From assembly GCA_964603725.1 (NCBI GenBank), contig CAZRWW010000012.1, positions 1 through 64,000 on the forward strand: DNA of 64,000 bases, written 5' to 3'. This stretch comes from CAZDKK01 sp964603725. GTDB lineage: Bacteria; Eisenbacteria; RBG-16-71-46; CAIMUX01; WJJG01. Position 1 is the stretch's first letter, and each line of letters starts with the position of its first letter. Below are positions 42,241-50,521 of this stretch, piece by piece. The notes beneath the pieces are model-generated. The model ran no database searches, had not been told where the DNA came from, and saw nothing but the letters and a program-made list of their open reading frames with translations. A program made the position numbers and the translations under genes.

Positions 42241-42817
42241 CGCGACGCGCCGTCCGGACAGCCGGCGCGCGCCGGAGGCGGCCTGCGGAGCAGTGAGAGC
42301 CGGGGAGGGAGGCACGCCGACGTGCACGACTGGAGAAGCTGACGCTGCGGCGTGATCCTCGCTCTGGGTGTCTGGCCGTCGCGATCGGCAAGCCCTGGGC
42401 GCTTGGGTCGGCCCTGGGTTCTCATCAGCCGGTGCACGCGACAACCCGCTGGTGATGCCATCTCCCCGGCTTCTCCACAGCGGGACCAAATCTAGCACAC
42501 TCCCCGATGGCAGTCCAGCCGCACACGCTCATCACCGTAACTCACTCCAGTGTCGATAGCTACGTGCTCCGCTCGACGCGGACGACTCGACCTGCCCCCT
42601 CCCAGGGTCCGAAGATCTCGACCGGCCGCGGGACGCTCTGGATCCTATGGGCTCCGCCGCAAGCTGTGGTATCCTCGTAGCGTACGAGTGTTATCCGGAA
42701 TCGTCGGGGTTCCGTGTGAGGGAGGTCGCGGCGCCTTCCCCGGCAGCGTCCCGCCCCCAGGGGGAATCATCTACAGGCGCCGGCGACAGGGTATCACCCG
42801 GTAGGAGGTCGGCATCC
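42241..42817. other. Intergenic stretch of about 580 bp, no convincing gene
   Basis: Small GC-rich reading frames here lack ribosome sites and family features. It contains further partial copies of the AGCCGGGGAG/CTCCCCGGCT stem arms (near 42299 and 42460) that could pair with each other, and a GCTGTGGTATCCT element (42663-42675) like that upstream of two other exported-protein genes. It then contains the leader of the C25 gene. No known riboswitch or RNA class was recognised. Confidence 0.5.
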
Positions 42818-45800
42818 ATGAGACTCAACTCACGGTGCGTAGCCACCGCAGGGATTCTGGCGGCGGCGGTCGCAAGTCTGCTCTGTCCGCCCGCGCTGGC
42901 AGAGGTGATCCACGTGGCCGGCAGCACGGGCCAGCCAGGTCTGGCGCTCGCCTCGCAAGCGCCGGCGGGCGTCGAGCTGCGCTTCGCGATGGATTCCTTC
43001 AGCCTCGATGCGCTGGCGATTGGGGACCAGGAGTATCAGAAGCTCTCGTTGCCCGGTGTCATCCTGCCGAACAACGCGGGGGCGCCGGACCTGCCGGGGC
43101 TGAGTCGCTACGTGGCGGTGCCGCAGGGGGCGCGGGCGCGCGTGGAGATCGTCGCGGCCCAGACGCAGGTGTACCGCGATGTGCGAATCTCGCCGGCGCC
43201 GGTGATTCCGCGCGAGGATGACGATTCGCCACTGGTTTACGAGGAGGACGCCGCGATCTACGGGCGCGACGCCTACTACCCGGCCAGTCCCGTCCTGCTG
43301 TCGGAGCCCATGGTGCTGCGCGGCGTGGATGCCGTGATCGTGGGCGTGACGCCCTTCCAGTACAACCCCGTGACGCGCGAGCTGGTGGTCTATACGGAGC
43401 TCGAGGTGCGCGTGGACTTCGTCGGCGGCAACGGCCGGTTCGGCGAGGAGCGGCTGCGCAGCCGCTTCTGGGAGCCGATCCTGGAGCAGCACCTCCTGAA
43501 CTACACAAGCCTGCCGGCGGTGGACTTCAACGCGCGTCCGGATCGCAACCGCTATGGTTGGGAGTATGTGATCATCACCCCGACCGACGCAGGCTTTGTG
43601 GCGTGGGCCGATTCGCTCAAGGCGTGGCGCAAGCTGCAGGGGATCTCGACCGAAGTCTTCACGACGACGCAGACCGGCACCACCGCGGCCCAGATCGAGA
43701 GCTGGCTGAACAACGCCTACAGCACCTGGGACGTGCCGCCGGTCGCCTTCATGATCCTGGGCGACTACCCCAGCTCGGGCGACGGCGATCGTGACATCGC
43801 GATCACCTCGCCGACCTGGAACAGCTACTGCGTGTCGGACAACATGTATGCCGACGTCAACGGGGACAACCTGCCCGACATGGCGCACGGCCGGATCTGT
43901 GCCCGCAACGCGACCGAGCTGGCGCACATGATCAACAAGATGCTCTCCTATGAGCGCCAGCCGTACACCGACCCCAACTTCTACGATCGTCCGATCATCG
44001 CGGGCGGCTGGCAGACGGAGCGCTGGTTCATCCTCTGCTGCGAGGTGATCCTCGGCCACCAGGCGAACGTGCTGGGCAAGCACCCGGTCCGCGAGTACGC
44101 GATCTACTCGGGAACCCCGGGCACCTCCTGGTCGAGCAACCCGAACACGCCGATCGTGGTGAACTACTTCGGCCCGAGCGGATTGGGCTACATCCCGGCG
44201 ACGCCCCAGCACTTGACCGACTGGGGCGGCAACGCGACGCGGATCAACAACGATATCAACGCCGGCGCCTACATGCTGATGCACCGCGACCACGGCGCCG
44301 AGACGGGCTGGGGCGAGCCGGCCTACAACAACACCAGCCTGAATGGACTGACCAACACGAAGTATCCGTTCGTCTTCAGCATCAATTGCCTGACGGGCAA
44401 GTACAACTATTCATCCGAGTGCTTCTCCGAGAAGTTTCATCGGATGACCTACGGAGCGGTGGGCCTGAACGCGGCATCGGAGGTCTCCTACTCCTTCGTG
44501 AACGACACGTACGTGTGGGGGATGTTCGACAGCATGTGGCACGGCTTCATGCCCGACTACGGGCCGCAGCCCGTCGACCACGATTTCCGCTACCCGAGCT
44601 TCGGGATGTGCTCGGGCAAGCACTTCCTGCAGGCCAGCAGCTGGCCCTACAACCCCGGCGACAAGACGGTCACGCAGCACCTGTTCCACCATCACGGCGA
44701 CGTCTTCATGCCGCTCGCCGCCAATCTGCCGCAGAATCTGACCGTCGTGCACGACGGCGTCTGCTTCGTGGGCGTCGATGTCTTCACGATCCAGGCCACC
44801 GCCGGATCCTTGATCTCCCTGACGGTGGACGGGGAGATCATCGGCGTGGCCACGGCGACCGGGCTGTCGCAGGACATCCCCATCATCCCGCAGGCCGATC
44901 CGGGCGATCTGCGGATCACGGTCACCAAGCCCGACTACTTCCGCCACGACGAGCTCGTGCCGGTCATTCCTCCGGCCGGCCCCTACGTCTCGATCGGCCA
45001 GAAGATCATCAACGACGACATGACGGGCGGCAGCGCGGGCAACAATGACGGCGGCTTCGACGCCGGCGAGACGATCGAGTTGCTGGTCTTCCTCAAGAAC
45101 GTCGGCTCCGAAACCGCGACCAACGTGCGGGCCACGCTCTCCACGACCGACCCGCACATCACGATCACCGACAACTACGAGACCTACGGCAACATCCTGG
45201 CAGGCGGCGAGAACCCGCCGGCCGAGGACTTCGATCTGGTCATCGCGCCCGATTGCCCCGACGGCCACATGGTCACCTTCGCGCTGATGGTGGAGTCGGA
45301 CAATCGCATGACCTGGGAGAAGTTCTTCTCGATACCGGTCGAGGCGCCCGTGATCGGCTTGAGTCAGTGGACGGTCAGCGACGTGGGCGGCGGCAACGGC
45401 AACGGCCGGATCGAGCCGGGCGAGACGATCATCCTGTCGGCCACGCTGGGCAACACCGGCAGCGAGGACGCAGCCAATGTGGCGGCCATGCTGACGATCA
45501 GCAGCGGCTACGTCACGATCACGCAAGCCGGCGCCACGCTGGCCCTGCTCCCGGCCGGCGGCACCGGCCTGCTGGCGCCCGCCTTCGCGTTCACCGTCGC
45601 CCCGAACTGCCCCGATCCGGACATGCTCCTGGCGCACCTGGCGGTCACCGCCGATTGGGGCCAGGGCGGCCAGCTCGACTTTGGCCTGCCGGTAGGCGGC
45701 TTCTGGGACGACATGGAAGCCGGAGCGGGCGGGTGGACGAGCTACGTCGTGACGACCCCGGGGTTCGTCAACGAGTGGCATTACTCGACGCAGCGTTCCT

Positions 45801-46558
45801 ACAGCCCGACCCATAGCTGGAAGTTCGGCTCGGCCACGGGCGGCAGCTACGCCAACCTGGCCGATGGCGCGCTGCAGTCCGGGGACTGCACCCTGCGCCC
45901 GACCTCGTGGCTCAAGCTCCGCCACTGGATGGAGGCCGAGGTCAGCGGCGCCTACGCCGGCTACTGCTACGACGGCGGCCTCGTCGAGGCGTCGTTCGAC
46001 GGCGGCCCCTGGCAGCAGATCTTCCCGGTGGGCGGCTACACGCACCGGATCCGCACGGGCAGCACGCCGGGGCCCCTGCCGGCCGAGACGCAGGTCTACT
46101 CCGGCACCATCAACTGGGCCGAGTCGGTCTTCGAGATCAACGATCACGATGGCCAGGTGCGGTTCCGGTTCCGGTTCACCTCCGACGGCGCGACCGTGCG
46201 CGAGGGGTGGTACGTGGACAACGTCGAGCTGTTCGGCTTCGGGGTGGATCCGGCGGACGTCGAGGTGCAGCAGGTTCGGCTGCAGCCGGCGATCGATCAG
46301 AACCGCCCGAACCCGTTCGGCGCGGCCACGGGCATCGTCTTCCAGCTCCCCAGCAGCGGACCGGTGAGCCTGCGGGTCTACGACACCGCCGGCCGCCTGG
46401 TGCGCACGCTGGTGGACGGCCAGCGCGACGCCGGCACCCACATGATCGCGTGGGACGGCCGCGACGAGTCCGGTCATGCGCTCAGCTCGGGCGTCTACTT
46501 CTACCGCTTCGAGACGAGCGGCACGGCCGAGACCCGCAAGATGATCCTGTCGAAGTAG
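42818..46558 (+). CDS. Secreted C25 (gingipain-type) cysteine peptidase with CARDB, jelly-roll and sorting domains
   Basis: A 1246-residue exported protease; TAGGAGGT sets the ATG at 42818. Signal peptide residues 1-28. Residues about 30-235 are the prodomain (ending near LRSRFWEPILEQ), and 245-625 the C25 catalytic domain (YVIITPTDAGFVAWADSLKAWR, FMILGDYPSSG). The dyad is His492 in HRDHGAETGWGEP, very close to the gingipain GHGSETAW motif, and Cys524 in FSINCLTGKYN. Two CARDB-like domains (about 725-955, each with GNGxxxxGET), a jelly-roll domain (about 960-1143) and a FlgD-like module (about 1158-1246: QNRPNPFGAATGIVFQL, GRLVRTLVDG, WDGRDESGHALSSGVYFYRF) follow. It should degrade extracellular protein. 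It is much closer to Rgp-type active sites than the 32901-38066 enzyme. Confidence 0.92.
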   Translation: MRLNSRCVATAGILAAAVASLLCPPALAEVIHVAGSTGQPGLALASQAPAGVELRFAMDSFSLDALAIGDQEYQKLSLPGVILPNNAGAPDLPGLSRYVAVPQGARARVEIVAAQTQVYRDVRISPAPVIPREDDDSPLVYEEDAAIYGRDAYYPASPVLLSEPMVLRGVDAVIVGVTPFQYNPVTRELVVYTELEVRVDFVGGNGRFGEERLRSRFWEPILEQHLLNYTSLPAVDFNARPDRNRYGWEYVIITPTDAGFVAWADSLKAWRKLQGISTEVFTTTQTGTTAAQIESWLNNAYSTWDVPPVAFMILGDYPSSGDGDRDIAITSPTWNSYCVSDNMYADVNGDNLPDMAHGRICARNATELAHMINKMLSYERQPYTDPNFYDRPIIAGGWQTERWFILCCEVILGHQANVLGKHPVREYAIYSGTPGTSWSSNPNTPIVVNYFGPSGLGYIPATPQHLTDWGGNATRINNDINAGAYMLMHRDHGAETGWGEPAYNNTSLNGLTNTKYPFVFSINCLTGKYNYSSECFSEKFHRMTYGAVGLNAASEVSYSFVNDTYVWGMFDSMWHGFMPDYGPQPVDHDFRYPSFGMCSGKHFLQASSWPYNPGDKTVTQHLFHHHGDVFMPLAANLPQNLTVVHDGVCFVGVDVFTIQATAGSLISLTVDGEIIGVATATGLSQDIPIIPQADPGDLRITVTKPDYFRHDELVPVIPPAGPYVSIGQKIINDDMTGGSAGNNDGGFDAGETIELLVFLKNVGSETATNVRATLSTTDPHITITDNYETYGNILAGGENPPAEDFDLVIAPDCPDGHMVTFALMVESDNRMTWEKFFSIPVEAPVIGLSQWTVSDVGGGNGNGRIEPGETIILSATLGNTGSEDAANVAAMLTISSGYVTITQAGATLALLPAGGTGLLAPAFAFTVAPNCPDPDMLLAHLAVTADWGQGGQLDFGLPVGGFWDDMEAGAGGWTSYVVTTPGFVNEWHYSTQRSYSPTHSWKFGSATGGSYANLADGALQSGDCTLRPTSWLKLRHWMEAEVSGAYAGYCYDGGLVEASFDGGPWQQIFPVGGYTHRIRTGSTPGPLPAETQVYSGTINWAESVFEINDHDGQVRFRFRFTSDGATVREGWYVDNVELFGFGVDPADVEVQQVRLQPAIDQNRPNPFGAATGIVFQLPSSGPVSLRVYDTAGRLVRTLVDGQRDAGTHMIAWDGRDESGHALSSGVYFYRFETSGTAETRKMILSK

Positions 46559-46599
46559 CGATCGAGTTAGCGATCCGCCGGTGGCTCGGCGGTTCTCGG

Positions 46600-46637
46600 G
46601 CCGCCCGGTCCTCGCCAGGACCGGGCGGCTCTTTGCT
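46600..46637 (+). terminator. Terminator of the C25 gene
   Basis: GCCGCCCGGTCCT (46600-46612) pairs perfectly with AGGACCGGGCGGC (46617-46629) around CGCC, followed by TCTTTGCT. Confidence 0.8.
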
Positions 46638-46705
46638 GGTGGGCATCAGCTCGCTGGCGGACACAGGGTTGCCGGCGGGCGCGGGCGGGCGCGGGCGGGC
46701 ACGGA

Positions 46706-47224
46706 TCAGTCCTTGAGCACGTCCCGATCGCCGCTGAACTCGGCGCGCACCGTCACGAATTCACGGTGGGAAAGGTTGAGCGCGTCGGCCAGCATCCACA
46801 GCGTGCGGTCCTCCGCGGCGTTGATCGAGCGATCGACGGCCGCCACGCGGAAGAGCGCCCGCAGCAGCTCCCGCTTCTGCTCCCGCCCGACCACGTCGTT
46901 CACCAGGCGAGCATAGACGTGCTTCTCGAGCGCGAAGAGCTGCGCGCGGTGGTCGCGCAGCAGCGCGAGGATCGGCGCGACCTGGTCCGCGGTGAGGCGC
47001 AGGTCGTCCCGCAAGATCGCCTCGATGCGGTCCACCTCCTCCGGCGTGATCTCGTCGTCGGCATCGGCGGTCACGCCGAGGAGACCGGCGTAGCCCGTGA
47101 CCAGCTTGACCTCATCGTCCGGGCGATCCGCGAGCAGGCGGGCCACTTCGTCGAAGAGCTGGCCGTAGCGGGTGCGTGCGGCCGGATCGTCCTGATCCAG
47201 CCCGAGGATGCGCCACAGGTTCAC
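46706..47224 (-). CDS. TerB-like helical protein
   Basis: A 172-residue cytoplasmic protein starting with GTG at 47224, 12 bp after the stop of the M14 carboxypeptidase. It is all-helical with the TerB-like core: VKLVTGYAGLLGVTADADDEITPEEVDRIEAIL, an acidic EF-like loop, and ALFRVAAVDRSINAAEDRTLWMLADALNLSHREF, the repeated DxxxxxxExxxLxxLAxALxLSxxEF signature. TerB-family proteins (COG4103) bind calcium or other metal at such acidic loops and act in tellurite or stress systems. No other ter genes are nearby, so a stress role is only a guess. It may be co-transcribed with the peptidase upstream. Confidence 0.75.
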   Translation of the reverse strand: MNLWRILGLDQDDPAARTRYGQLFDEVARLLADRPDDEVKLVTGYAGLLGVTADADDEITPEEVDRIEAILRDDLRLTADQVAPILALLRDHRAQLFALEKHVYARLVNDVVGREQKRELLRALFRVAAVDRSINAAEDRTLWMLADALNLSHREFVTVRAEFSGDRDVLKD

Positions 47225-47236
47225 CGCGCGCCGCCG

Positions 47237-48823
47237 TTACTCGATGACCAGCAGCTTGCGGGCGATCGACTCGGGGCCGGCGCTCAGCCGCACGAAGTAG
47301 GTCCCGGCCGGCAGCCCGCGCTCGAGCATGACGACATGGTCGCCGGCCGGCATCCGCCCGGCGCAGAGCTGCGCGATCACGCGGCCCGAGATGTCCACCA
47401 CGTCGAGCGTCAGCTCGCCCGTCTCAGCCAGGCGGTAGTGGATGCGGCGGTTCGAGCGCATGGGGGAATCGAACCACAGGCGGCGCTCCCGCGGCTCCTG
47501 CTCCTCGACCGATGAAGTGGGATCCGGCTGGAGCTGGAAATCGAGCTGCGTCCATCCGCTCGCGCTGACATAGACCGACCGGGTCTGCGAGAAGAACCCC
47601 TCGGCCGAGGCGGTCACGGTGTAGGAGCCCGCGTTCAGCAGGCGCCAGTAGCGCCCGTGCTGGTCGTCGGTCATGCGCGGTCCGATGCTGGGGCTGTGCA
47701 CCTGCTGGACGACGATTTCGGCCTCGACGGGCCGACCGGAGTAGGTGGACGTGACGAAGCCGGTCAGGCCCGGGCCCGACAGGGTCCGCTCCATCAGGTA
47801 GAGCTGGCCGCGGCCGAAGCGGGCGGCGATCGTGTCGACGGTGGCGCCGGTCCACCAGTACTGGAGCGAGATCTCCATCACGAACGTGCAGATGCCGGTG
47901 TTCGCATAGATCCAGCACTGCTCCTTGGGCGTGTTGTTGTAGGACGCCACGTTGCCGTTGACGTAGACGCCGTTGTTCTCCGTCTGCGTCCGATTGCCCA
48001 GCGCCGTGCTGATCGGCCGGTAGATGTTGACGTCGGGGCCGTTCTGGAAGGTGACCGGGTCGTACCAGCAGTACCAGTTCTTGTTGCCGATCGAAGGGAT
48101 GTCCGGTGAATGGAGGTTCTGGCATATGACCGGCAGCTCCCGCAAAATCAGGTCCCGATAGGCCGCAACGCAGGCCTCGGACCACGGATAGGGCCCCTTG
48201 TAGCGCAGGCTGCTCCACTGCGTCGAGTCGTACTGCGCCCACATGTAATCCCAGTTGCGGTTGCAGTCGACGCCGTCGATCGGATAGGTGTAGAGGTGGT
48301 CGCCGTTGTTGTCGCGCATGCTCTTGCGCCACATGTCCCAGTGAGCCCCGCCCTGGAAGACGTAGCGATAGCCGTCGACGTTGATCACCGGCACGAACCA
48401 CATCTCCAGGTTGTCGACCATCTGTGTGTAATACGGGACCTGGCCGTAGCGCGTGAGCAACCGGTCCATGAGGTGCATGATGGCGCCCACGCCATTCGAC
48501 TCGTTGGCGTGAATGGCGGCTGCGATCATGACGCGGGCTTCCGGCTCGCGGGTGGCGGCGTTGTCCGAGATCTTGACCGCCCAGATCGCCTCGTGGAACT
48601 CGCCGGTGTAACCGATGATCTCGCGATGGAAGATGCTCGGGTACTGCGTCTCCCACTGGGCGAGCTTGGCCAGGATCTCATCGTAGTTCCAGTAGCGCGG
48701 GTCGGGGCCGGGGTCGGGGTCCTGCACGGTGGCGCCGGTCAAGCAGATCAGCGCGACGGCGGCGGCCAGGAAGGCCGCGGCGCCCACGCGCGGGGTCCAG
48801 CGGGAAACGCAAAAGTGGTGCAT
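47237..48823 (-). CDS. Secreted M14 zinc carboxypeptidase with CarboxypepD-like and sorting domains
   Basis: A 528-residue protease with GGAGG before the ATG at 48823. Signal peptide residues 14-31. The M14 domain has the zinc HxxE at His105-Glu108 (AAIHANESNGV), INVDGYRY, DCNRNWDYMW with the substrate-binding Asn-Arg (188-189), zinc His238 (QNLHSP) and the catalytic Glu317 (FVMEISL). A carboxypeptidase-regulatory-like beta domain follows (TGFVTSTYSGRPVEAEIVVQQ, NAGSYTVTASAEGFFSQTRSV). The end is a FlgD-like module in degenerate form (ELTLDVVDISGRVIAQL, PAGTYFVRLSAG) without WDG. It removes C-terminal residues from peptides made by the nearby C25 and C1 endopeptidases, by inference. Confidence 0.93.
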   Translation of the reverse strand: MHHFCVSRWTPRVGAAAFLAAAVALICLTGATVQDPDPGPDPRYWNYDEILAKLAQWETQYPSIFHREIIGYTGEFHEAIWAVKISDNAATREPEARVMIAAAIHANESNGVGAIMHLMDRLLTRYGQVPYYTQMVDNLEMWFVPVINVDGYRYVFQGGAHWDMWRKSMRDNNGDHLYTYPIDGVDCNRNWDYMWAQYDSTQWSSLRYKGPYPWSEACVAAYRDLILRELPVICQNLHSPDIPSIGNKNWYCWYDPVTFQNGPDVNIYRPISTALGNRTQTENNGVYVNGNVASYNNTPKEQCWIYANTGICTFVMEISLQYWWTGATVDTIAARFGRGQLYLMERTLSGPGLTGFVTSTYSGRPVEAEIVVQQVHSPSIGPRMTDDQHGRYWRLLNAGSYTVTASAEGFFSQTRSVYVSASGWTQLDFQLQPDPTSSVEEQEPRERRLWFDSPMRSNRRIHYRLAETGELTLDVVDISGRVIAQLCAGRMPAGDHVVMLERGLPAGTYFVRLSAGPESIARKLLVIE

Positions 48824-48921
48824 CTTGTCGATCCTCCGGGACGATGTCGCGGCAGGCTGTCATGACCACACAGAATAAGGATACCGGATGGCGCTGCTCG
48901 GTGGAAGGGTCGCGTGGCGAA

Positions 48922-49010
48922 CCGCCGTGCCAAACCCCCGTGCCCAACCGCCGTGGCGAGCCGCCGTGGCGAGCCGCCGTGCGAACCGCCGTGCGAACCG
49001 CCGTGGCGAG
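48922..49010 (-). repeat. Seven 12-13-bp tandem repeats upstream of the carboxypeptidase
   Basis: Seven units of 13 or 12 bp (CCGCCGTGGCGAG, CCGCCGTGCGAA and variants) in the 254-bp gap 48824-49077, between the barrel gene's stop and the carboxypeptidase start. The same unit size as at 39846-39923 but a different sequence. No gene is supported in the gap. Confidence 0.85.
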
Positions 49011-49077
49011 CCACGGCCGCGTGGGGGCGCGAGCGTCAGCAAGCCGGGCTGGATTTGCGCCCGAAGCCGGAGCCCCC

Positions 49078-50388
49078 TCAGAGGTCGATGCCGAGGGCGG
49101 CCCCAACCCCTATCCCCTTGCTCGCGAACGGATTGACGCTCCCCCAGGAGTTCACCCCCAGATCGAGCTGGACCGGTCCCCAAGCCAGCCCCGCACCGCC
49201 CCCGATCGCGGCGACATCCTCGCCCCCCACGCTCAGGTTGCCCCGCAGCGCCAGCCAGCGCCGACAGGTCCACGCGGCGCCAACGGCGCCGCGCAGGGCC
49301 GGCGAGGCGCCCATCGATCGCGAGCTGGCCGCTTCGAGGTGAAGCGCCGCGAGGAACCGCTCGCCCTGACGAGCGACGCCGGCCGAATAGAGGACCGGCA
49401 GAGAGGTCGCGAGCGAGCTCATGGGCAGGGTGACCGACTCGCTCACCACGACCTTGTCATCGTCGCCCAGACGGATTCCCGGCGCGTCGAAACGATCGGT
49501 GCGCTCCTCAACGCGCCGGGTCCACTTCAGCCGCCCGCCCAGGTCACGCGCGGCCAGCGCAGCGGTCCAGCCGCCCCCCAGGGGCCCGGCGAGGCCCAGA
49601 TCGAATGCGAACCCGTTCCCACCTCGCGCGCTCACGTGCCGCAGGTAGCCGTCTCCGGTCAGACGTTCCACCGTCGTGGTCACGCCGCCGCGGGCCTCCA
49701 GCAGCTTGCCGTAGCCCCATCCGCGGAGCAGCTTCACGCTCGCGCCGGCGCACCAGTCCTCGAGCGCCCGGGGCGCGATTGGCGCGATCCCGCGCAGGAG
49801 CCCGGCCAGTGACAGCCGCAGCTCGCTGAAGGCCACGCCCTCGGCCCGCGCGCCCTCGAGGTCGAAGCTCTTCCCGACGGAGTTGCCATGGAGGAGGAGC
49901 TCCAGCGCTTCCTTGGGCATCGCCGCCCGCGAGGCGCCGCGGGTCTCGGTCGAGACCGCGAACTGCCCCAGCGAGATCCCGGTGGCCCGCAGGGAGGCGC
50001 GCCCGCTCAACGTGACCGCCGAGGAATGGATTGCGGCCAGGAGCGCGTCCTTGTCGCCGTCGTCCCAGGAGGCGCCGTTCAATCGCTGATACTCACGCAG
50101 CGTGTAGCTGTCGTTGCCCAGCCCCGCTTGCAGGCCGAAGAGCTCGATGCGGCGCTCGGGAAAGAGGGCCAGGTTGGCCGGGTTCCACGAGGTCGCCGCG
50201 GGACCCGCGGCAGCCGCGGCAAAGGCCGCCTCGTGACCCGCCGGACGCACGGCGGCTCGCGCGGGGGGCGTCAGGCCGGCCAGCGCCACGGCAGCCAGGC
50301 CGGCCAGCGCCACGGCGGCCAGGCCGGTCGGCGCCCGGGTCGTCCCCGGGATCCCGCCCCGACTCGATGTCGCTTCTCTGGCGCTCAC
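49078..50388 (-). CDS. DUF5723-like outer-membrane beta-barrel protein
   Basis: A 436-residue protein; a GTG at 50388 follows AAGGAGA, which is preferred over an upstream start at 50469. Residues about 15-50 hold a hydrophobic Ala/Leu repeat (GLAAVALAGLAAVALAGL) ending ARAAV, the signal peptide. A conserved AATSWNPANLALFPERRIELFGLQAGLGNDSY opening, then alternating beta strands with a GVGAALGIDL end, resemble PorV/TraF-like and DUF5723 barrels of FCB bacteria. The Ala/Leu repeat probably arose by a 24-bp duplication. It lies 133 bp downstream of the lipoprotein gene, so barrel and lipoprotein may form an outer-membrane pair. Confidence 0.7.
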   Translation of the reverse strand: MSAREATSSRGGIPGTTRAPTGLAAVALAGLAAVALAGLTPPARAAVRPAGHEAAFAAAAAGPAATSWNPANLALFPERRIELFGLQAGLGNDSYTLREYQRLNGASWDDGDKDALLAAIHSSAVTLSGRASLRATGISLGQFAVSTETRGASRAAMPKEALELLLHGNSVGKSFDLEGARAEGVAFSELRLSLAGLLRGIAPIAPRALEDWCAGASVKLLRGWGYGKLLEARGGVTTTVERLTGDGYLRHVSARGGNGFAFDLGLAGPLGGGWTAALAARDLGGRLKWTRRVEERTDRFDAPGIRLGDDDKVVVSESVTLPMSSLATSLPVLYSAGVARQGERFLAALHLEAASSRSMGASPALRGAVGAAWTCRRWLALRGNLSVGGEDVAAIGGGAGLAWGPVQLDLGVNSWGSVNPFASKGIGVGAALGIDL

Positions 50389-50521
50389 CTTCGTCTCCTT
50401 GCCGGGGACGCCCCGCTGCTCCCGATCGGCCGCCGCGTCTCGGGCTGCTTCCATCCCCAGATCGCCCACCGCGTCTCGGATGGCACGCTGTCTCGGGCCG
50501 GCGCGCCGCCGCTGGCAGCCG

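Noticed and set aside
42241..42817. A structured non-coding RNA or riboswitch
   Set aside because: Two stem-arm-like repeats can pair, but no consensus of a known RNA class was found and the spacing is long; covariation data would be needed.
48922..49010. Possible CRISPR or iteron array
   Set aside because: The 12-13 bp units are contiguous and there is no Rep or cas gene; a simple minisatellite is sufficient.
49078..50388. A conjugative TraF or PorV assignment with known function
   Set aside because: Only a general barrel opening motif is shared; no conjugation or type IX genes are in the window.
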